From: Diabrotica undecimpunctata
Lineage: Eukaryota > Arthropoda > Insecta > Coleoptera > Chrysomelidae
Direction of reading: 5' to 3'
Length of the DNA stretch: 64,000 nt
NCBI RefSeq assembly: GCF_040954645.1
Contig: NC_092808.1
Coordinates: forward strand, 19,039,383 to 19,103,382
Under the pieces are notes generated by a model, which did not search any database, was not told the DNA's origin, and saw nothing but the letters and a program-made list of their open reading frames with translations. The position numbers and the translations under genes were made by a program. Below, in pieces: positions 58,871 to 64,000 of this stretch. Positions within the stretch are counted from its first letter, which is position 1. Every line of letters begins with the position of its first letter.

Positions 58871-59640
58871 CTCCTACTCTATTTACAAAAATCACATACA
58901 TAATCTTCTTTCCCTTTCCCTGCTCCGGACAGTCAAGGTGGGCCCACAAACCACAGCTTAAGCATTGAATCCAAATCCCTCCTCATTCATCTTCGGAGAA
59001 TTTTTCATTACAGAAGATACATCAAGTGGAATGATCCATCATTGCTTACACTAGAATTATCTCTAGTAAGTTTAGGTCTAGAAGAGGGTAATTATAAGTT
59101 AAATTTCTTAATAGGAGGTCTCCATTTTTGCTTTGTTTTGTTGTTTTAAAACCTCTGGTTCTCTTTTTCTGGTCTTTTCATTCAGTTCATCCTCTAGACC
59201 TTTATATATGGAAAGTAGGTTATTATAGAAGAAGATCCAGCTTTCCTGCCTCTTTTTGACTTCTGCTTTTTTGATTGACTTGTGACTAGGACAAAAGAAA
59301 GCACAATAGGACTCTTAGAAGAACAGGATTGAAATGAATCAGAAATGGTAGACGAACAAGGAAGAAGGTCATTAGTTGGTCTCTTAGTTTCAGGCCTAAG
59401 AACGGTGAGTGTAGAAGCAATGAAATCTTCACTGTTAAAAGCATTTCTATTAACAGGATAAAGACCAGACACTTGTCAAACAATTCCATCATATCAAAAA
59501 CACTTAAGGGCCTTGAGCTATGTCTTAAAAATGATCTCACTTCGTCTTTATAGCGAGACTTTAACGGACCCATAAAGGTTTTGTCTAATGGTTGGATTTT
59601 ATGTGAACTATCTGAGGGTAGATATAAAATTTAACTATGA
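58871..59640 (-). mobile_element. Pogo-like element with PHD-type finger, copy 2
   Basis: 59573-59480 reads MGPLKSRYKDEVRSFLRHSS and LSVFDMMELFDK (end of the DDE domain). 59472-59194 reads SGLYPVNRNAFNSEDFIAST and KRPTNDLLPCSST with a basic end. A finger piece CLSCGLWAHLDCPEQ lies near 58905-58960, here with the Cys after WAH retained. It is a different subfamily from copy 1. Confidence 0.65.
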
Positions 59641-60239
59641 GATAAACATCATGCTGCGATACCACATTTTGGAATGTTTTATTTTACGGTTTATTCTAAA
59701 ATTTCTAGTATAAATATATTCTTAATTAGACGTTGAAGACCTGTGCTATCTGCCAGCTAGATAGTATCTTGAGCGTTTCGTAAAAAAAATAAATATTCCA
59801 TTATTCTAACGTGTATCGTCGGATTCCGCCATTGCTTTTCTATACATGTGTTCAGGGTAAATATGGGATAATAAGATTAAAAAACACATTCCTGTCAAAC
59901 TCCACTCTGGATATTAAACTTTCCTAAATATTTCTTGTCCCCTTTAATTATGCCTTTTTGTTGTACGTATAAATTTGCTGTGAGGCTCAGATTATTAGAC
60001 GTATGGGCAGGCATTACCTTTAACGTCTGTTTTTCTGAAAATATTGGTCAGTTTGCTGTGGTTTGTTTTGATGAGGTTTTTTGTAATTTAGAAAGCAGAT
60101 AAATATATCATTATTTACATTCCTAAACCTAAAGAATCGGTAGTAAAAAGAAAAGAAATTCCTTACAATTTATTGAACGAAACAAATTGGTAATTTCTCA
60201 GTACAATGTAAGATAATTGTGTATGTAGATCCAAGGTCT
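59641..60239. other. AT-rich gap
   Basis: No gene or element was recognised. Confidence 0.45.
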
Positions 60240-61600
60240 CAGTATATGTATCACTTCTTTATTAGAGAAAAGGCACCAAATTTGAGACACTTTTTTTGAA
60301 AAACAAATAATAAAACAGAACATTCAAAAGTTTTTAAAACATTTATTTCCAAAACTTAAATTTAATGTTTCTAGAATACAAATAAAATATAAAGCTAGTA
60401 AAACATATATTTTTGCAAAAAAAATACATATAATTTTTTTGCGGCATTTTATGTTAATAAAAAAAAGTGGCCTAATTTGGGATAGCCGGGTATCTAAATT
60501 TGAGACAGGTACCCCAATTTGAGAGACTTTTCAAAAAAGCCCTTTCCTTCACAGAAAAGGTAAATAAATTGCTGGACTTTATTTCTCCATAGTCCTCATG
60601 TGCCCACCTGCCACACTGCTAACAATTTGCCCATTGTTCGCCATATATATCGTCAGAACATTTCGCGTCGTTTTCTCCACTTTCGTCGGAAGATTAAGTA
60701 GCTAATGTAAGGTCTTCATTGCTGTCTGAGCTTGAACTTGAAGAAACTTTCCGTTTTCTTCTTAATGTTTTGTCTTTTGATGTAGAAGGTTGACCTACGT
60801 CTTCATGTACTGGTATTTCTTTTTCGGGCGTTGCTGTTTTTTTTTGAATCTAACACTTTTTGTTGATTTTTTTTTTCTGGAGCTAATACACAATCCAAGT
60901 TTTTCTGGGTTACTAGTTTTTTTTTTAGTCTACAAACTTTTCTCTAATTCTTCTTTGTAGGGTGTTAGAGTAATAACTGAAGCCTTTCCTGGTCTGGCAT
61001 GTGGTTTTTTAGTGGTATCTCTTTTGTATGTAGAGATTCGACATATGTCTTTCGGAGAAACAAGTTGTTTCGGAGAAACAAGGTATTGGTGGAATAGGAA
61101 TTATGTATTCTCACACTGGATGATTTAGTTGTCCATGGTTTGGTTCTATTATTTGTTCGTCCATTTCGTTTTGTGTTTCCAAGTTCTCTTGGATTCCAAA
61201 TTCAAAGTCCCTAAAAATACGGCGACAAATAGGGACCAGTCCAGTTTTTCGAAAACCATTGCAAGATATGTCCATCGTCGCAGCTGTTATAAGCTTAATA
61301 ACAGCTGTAATAAAAGTAATCAGCTTGCCCCTTTCTGCTGAAGTAACTGATGAAACCTGCTTTTTCCCTCTCATAGAAATTACTTTGCTATGTTTGTCCT
61401 GAACAATTGTAAGGCCTGTTTCGTCCACATTGAATATACGTTGTGCAGGGTTAGTCAGCTTAAGATATTCTGGTTCATACAGGTCAAAGAACTTGGATAT
61501 ATTTTCAGCAGTAAACGATTTTACTCGAGCAGATGACATTCCCTGGGGAGTACGCATTGAAAGCGTCGGACGCCTTTTCAGAAAGAAAGAGCCGCTCTAT
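60240..61600 (-). mobile_element. Pogo-like element with PHD-type finger, copy 3
   Basis: 61557-61250 encodes RTPQGMSSARVKSFTAENIS, FFDLYEPEYLK, RIFNVDETGLTIVQDKHSKV (first catalytic Asp in NVDETG) and SSVTSAERGKLITF. It then jumps to FRKTGLVPICRRIF, so the middle of the catalytic domain is deleted. Further along, a Ser-rich acidic tract and a finger piece CGRWAHEDY (60640-60580, Cys to Tyr as in copy 1) occur. Repeats containing ACCCCAATTTGAGAGAC-like sequence at 60255-60535 may be the terminal region. Confidence 0.7.
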
Positions 61601-62040
61601 ATTGGTGTACATATCGATTCCTCCTGAATAATAGATGTAACCATCTTTCGTTTTTTGTTTTCTTGAACCAGGCCATCTTACTTCACTCATCCTTAAGTCT
61701 ACTTTCATTTTTCTCATTTCGGCTTCAGTATTTGGATTCTGTCATATATTTGGATTCTCTGTATACTTCTTTGGATCTCAATCTTAGTTGTCAGGGAGAT
61801 TCTTCGCACCATCTCCGCATTTATGGGGTACCCCGAACTGTCCATTTTCTTGTTTCTTCTGTAATTAAGATTTTTGTGAAATGGGGTGGGTAAATAATGG
61901 GGTGGTTTTTCTGTTGCCTTCTTCATCGCAGTACCACAACCATTTCTCGCTCAGTACCTCACAACATGTTGGTAGTCCAGTTTTAAGCGGCTCCAGGATC
62001 ATTTCCTCTGGGCATTCAGCTGGTACTGATGATCGTTGCT
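61601..62040 (-). mobile_element. LINE endonuclease 5' fragment
   Basis: Minus strand: EMRKMKVDLRMSEVRWPGSR and KTKDGYIYYSGG, the start of an APE-type endonuclease of an RTE-like LINE, preceded by a leader region (about 62030-61770). It abuts the pogo copy 3 reading at about 61610. Confidence 0.6.
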
Positions 62041-62194
62041 GCCTTGATGTTGAGAGATAGAAAATAGGTAACTAGGTTTTGGAAGGATAAAGATATGGGA
62101 CATGATTTCTCTCAACAAAGAATTGGGAGCAAAGCATGGCTCCTATTATTAACGTAGTTAGCGCTCATAATTGAGATGTAAAAAAGATATAAAG

Positions 62195-62465
62195 ATATCC
62201 CAAGGACAACGAAAAAAGAAGATATCATAAAGAAGGTGGCAAAATTGAAATGGATGTCGGCCCATCACTTGGCAAGGAAAACACGTTCATGGATAAAACA
62301 TTGTAAAATGCGCACCAAGAGCAACTAAGGACACCTATCTCCAGCTGGGAGTAGGATCTAAAGAAAATAACAGGAATTGTATTGCAACTGCACAATATAG
62401 AGAAAGTTCTCTATGTGAGAGGCCTCTGTCGAGAAGTGGACATAAATGTCTGAATAATAGTATCT
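62195..62465 (+). mobile_element. LINE 3' fragment
   Basis: Reads IIKKVAKLKWMSAHHLARKT and, across a break, an LCREVDINV-type end, resembling the C-terminus of the LINE at 19764-21224. Degenerate. Confidence 0.5.
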
Positions 62466-62974
62466 GCTCTTTAATTGTAAAGGTATAGCATGCATCTTTT
62501 TTCTATGTTAACTTTCTAATTATTCCAGTTCTTTAAGGAAATTTATAAAGTTCTCGTCTGAATATACGTTATTCGTAGTAAAATTTTATTCAGCCATACT
62601 TTGGGGTCTCATTTTACAGTTTTTTATTATTTAGTTTGTGGCTGCTTCTATACCGTAGGGAATACGCAAATTCTAAATATTTGTTCCCAAACTTTTGTAT
62701 GATTTATTTTTTTCCTATTCAGTAGGCAGAAATAACAAAGTAGAAATGTAATACAATAGCTTAGAAGCCTAGGCAGCTACTTTGAAATACATATACTTAT
62801 GTATATTTAAAGAGAACAAATATTTTAGTTCAGTAAGATTATTTTCCGTTCTACTACTTTAGTATCTTCTACTTCACCCACTTTTTCCAATTTAGACAAA
62901 CCCTTTCCAAAATATTATAAAATCATCGATTCTACCTGAGTTCATCAAGAATTCAATAGGTTTTTATTTTTCAG
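62466..62974. other. Sequence before the scro exon
   Basis: AT-rich with a short pyrimidine tract (TTTTTATTTTTCAG) leading into the exon acceptor at 62973-62974. No element was recognised. Confidence 0.5.
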
Positions 62975-63221
62975 GTGGCAGCTACGGGGAAGGCCCCGTA
63001 GTTCCCGGCGATAGAGGTGACCTCCACGGCCTGCTACCCGAGCTCAATGGCGTTGAGCTGGCTATGAGCTTGAGCCCCAAGCATCTACAAGGCCCACAGG
63101 TTCTCAGTCACTTGCAACAGCTCCACCACTCGACTCCTTTCAGCGTTACGGACATTCTAAGCCCCATAGAAGAATCATATCGAAAACTGGAATTGTCTAC
63201 AAATCCTCCTTCACCCTATAG
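62975..63221 (+). CDS. scro: NK2.1-type homeobox gene (scarecrow), first coding exon
   Basis: This exon has a clean acceptor (ATTTTTCAG|GTGGC) and donor (TATAG|GTTAGT). The likely start codon is at 63064 and gives MSLSPKH, the same N-terminus seen in NK2.1/TTF-1 proteins. It is followed by the TN (Groucho-binding) motif STPFSVTDIL and SPIEESYRK, then NPPSPYR. The frame stays open upstream to the acceptor (29 more codons, 62977-63063), so translation could begin in an earlier exon, but the family start favours 63064. The exon leaves in phase 2; the homeodomain must be in a later exon right of the window. Scarecrow-type factors act in the nucleus in brain and pharynx development. The exon is markedly more GC-rich than its surroundings. 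Confidence 0.85.
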
Positions 63222-63429
63222 GTTAGTTAAGCTTTCAAACCTTATTTTTGGGAAGTAATTTACCTAGTAAAGAGGTTTTCTAAAAATTTAATATTTACTC
63301 GGTATAGTACGACAAGCGAGAAATAGAAAACGTAAATAGAAAAAAATGTTTTATGAGAGAGACGTAATGGGCTTGTAGTCATGCTGGTTCCGAATGCGGT
63401 TTATTATGTTTACGCACAGGTTGTGGTTC
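63222..63429. other. Start of the following scro intron
   Basis: Intron sequence after the donor GTTAGT; nothing else was seen. Confidence 0.5.
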
Positions 63430-64000
63430 ATTTTAAATTTAAACTTCTTTTTATGTAGACACGACTGTCTGTTTTTCAATGTCCATCAATTAAGTTGTCG
63501 TTCCATCGTTTTCGTGGTCTTCCTACTGATCGTCTTCCTATTGGGAAACCGTCTCTTGCCGTCTTTACTACTCTATTTGTTGTTTCGCCTCGTATATCGG
63601 TACTTCTAGCTCTGTTCTATAGTGTGTTACCATCAATTTTTTAAGTGTTTTCCTCTCTGCTGTTTCTAACATCCTTTTTGTCCTCTCTGTGCCAGGTCGC
63701 GTTTCTGCAGCGTATGTCATTATTGGTCTGATGACTGTTTTGTAAATTCTGCCTTTCATTTCTGTCTCGATATTTTTATTTCTCCATATTCCTTCATTCA
63801 GGCATCCTGTGGCTCTGTTTGCTGTATTCACTTGATCTTCCAGTTCTGTTTCGAGTTTTCCGTAGCTAGATAAGTTGATGTCTAGATTTTTAAACTCCAT
63901 CACTTGTTCTATTATCTGACTTTCCAGCTCCAATTAACATCTTGATAAATTTGCTGTTATAATCATGCATTTTGTCTTTTTTTGGAGAAATTAACATGTT
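63430..64000 (-). mobile_element. LINE fragment, sister copy of 24465-25165
   Basis: Minus-strand frame 63933-63568 reads EFKNLDINLSSYG, MKGRIYKTVIRPIMTYAAET and ERKTLKKLMVTHYRTELEV. The DNA matches the complement of 24640-25160 closely, including the ACATGTTAATTT start at the window edge. It runs off the window. Confidence 0.75.

Overview
This is a piece of an AT-rich, transposon-rich arthropod genome, almost certainly an insect. The protein-coding genes are animal genes with GT-AG introns, and the repeats are typical insect families: RTE-like and jockey/CR1-like LINEs, Penelope-like elements, piggyBac, hAT, Tc1/mariner and pogo. A beetle or hemipteran with a large genome would fit, but the sequence alone does not settle the order.

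Three host genes are supported. (1) The N-terminal 1,148 codons of BIRC6/Bruce, the giant BIR-domain ubiquitin ligase that restrains cell death, run on the minus strand from 36617 down to 3484. They lie in eight exons whose reading phases all join cleanly; the rest of the gene, including the catalytic UBC domain, lies left of the window. (2) RFC3 (RfC38), a subunit of the PCNA clamp loader, is an intact single-exon gene on the plus strand at 36990-38057. It is head-to-head with BIRC6 across 372 bp that carry a perfect E2F site. (3) The first coding exon of an NK2.1-type homeobox gene (scarecrow, scro) lies at 62975-63221 on the plus strand. A CpG-richer block at 54020-54605 that ends in a good splice donor may be its 5' noncoding exon.

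Most other recognisable sequence is transposon debris, much of it nested. Within BIRC6, intron 8 (left edge to 3483) holds LINEs. Intron 7 (4715-12929) holds a broken LINE, a Penelope-like fragment (PLE-A) split by a second, nearly intact Penelope-like element in giant-palindrome form (PLE-B, 7568-11234), and a Tc1 element. Intron 4 holds an RTE LINE split by a solo LTR, plus a mariner element split by a LINE. Intron 3 holds a solo LTR. Intron 2 (13 kb) holds LINEs, two piggyBac remnants, PLE-A copy 2, a mariner, a Tigger-like element and a jockey-like fragment.

Right of RFC3, 38.3-42.8 kb is a LINE pair with a solo LTR inside. A decayed modular tandem array lies at 44.34-46.16 kb and a mariner remnant at 48.5-49.2 kb. 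A hAT element with 8-bp target duplications spans 49736-52649. Three pogo-like elements with PHD-type fingers lie at 55.4-61.6 kb, interleaved with LINEs, before the scro exon. The window closes in another LINE.

The most notable structure is PLE-B. Two oppositely oriented copies have identical deduced C-terminal protein over 288 residues, are joined at a microhomology, are flanked by a 12-bp target duplication, and carry a small hammerhead-ribozyme-like motif in each arm. No new multi-gene system was found. The strongest leads are PLE-B, the BIRC6/RFC3 shared promoter, the altered BIR residue and the scro 5' region.
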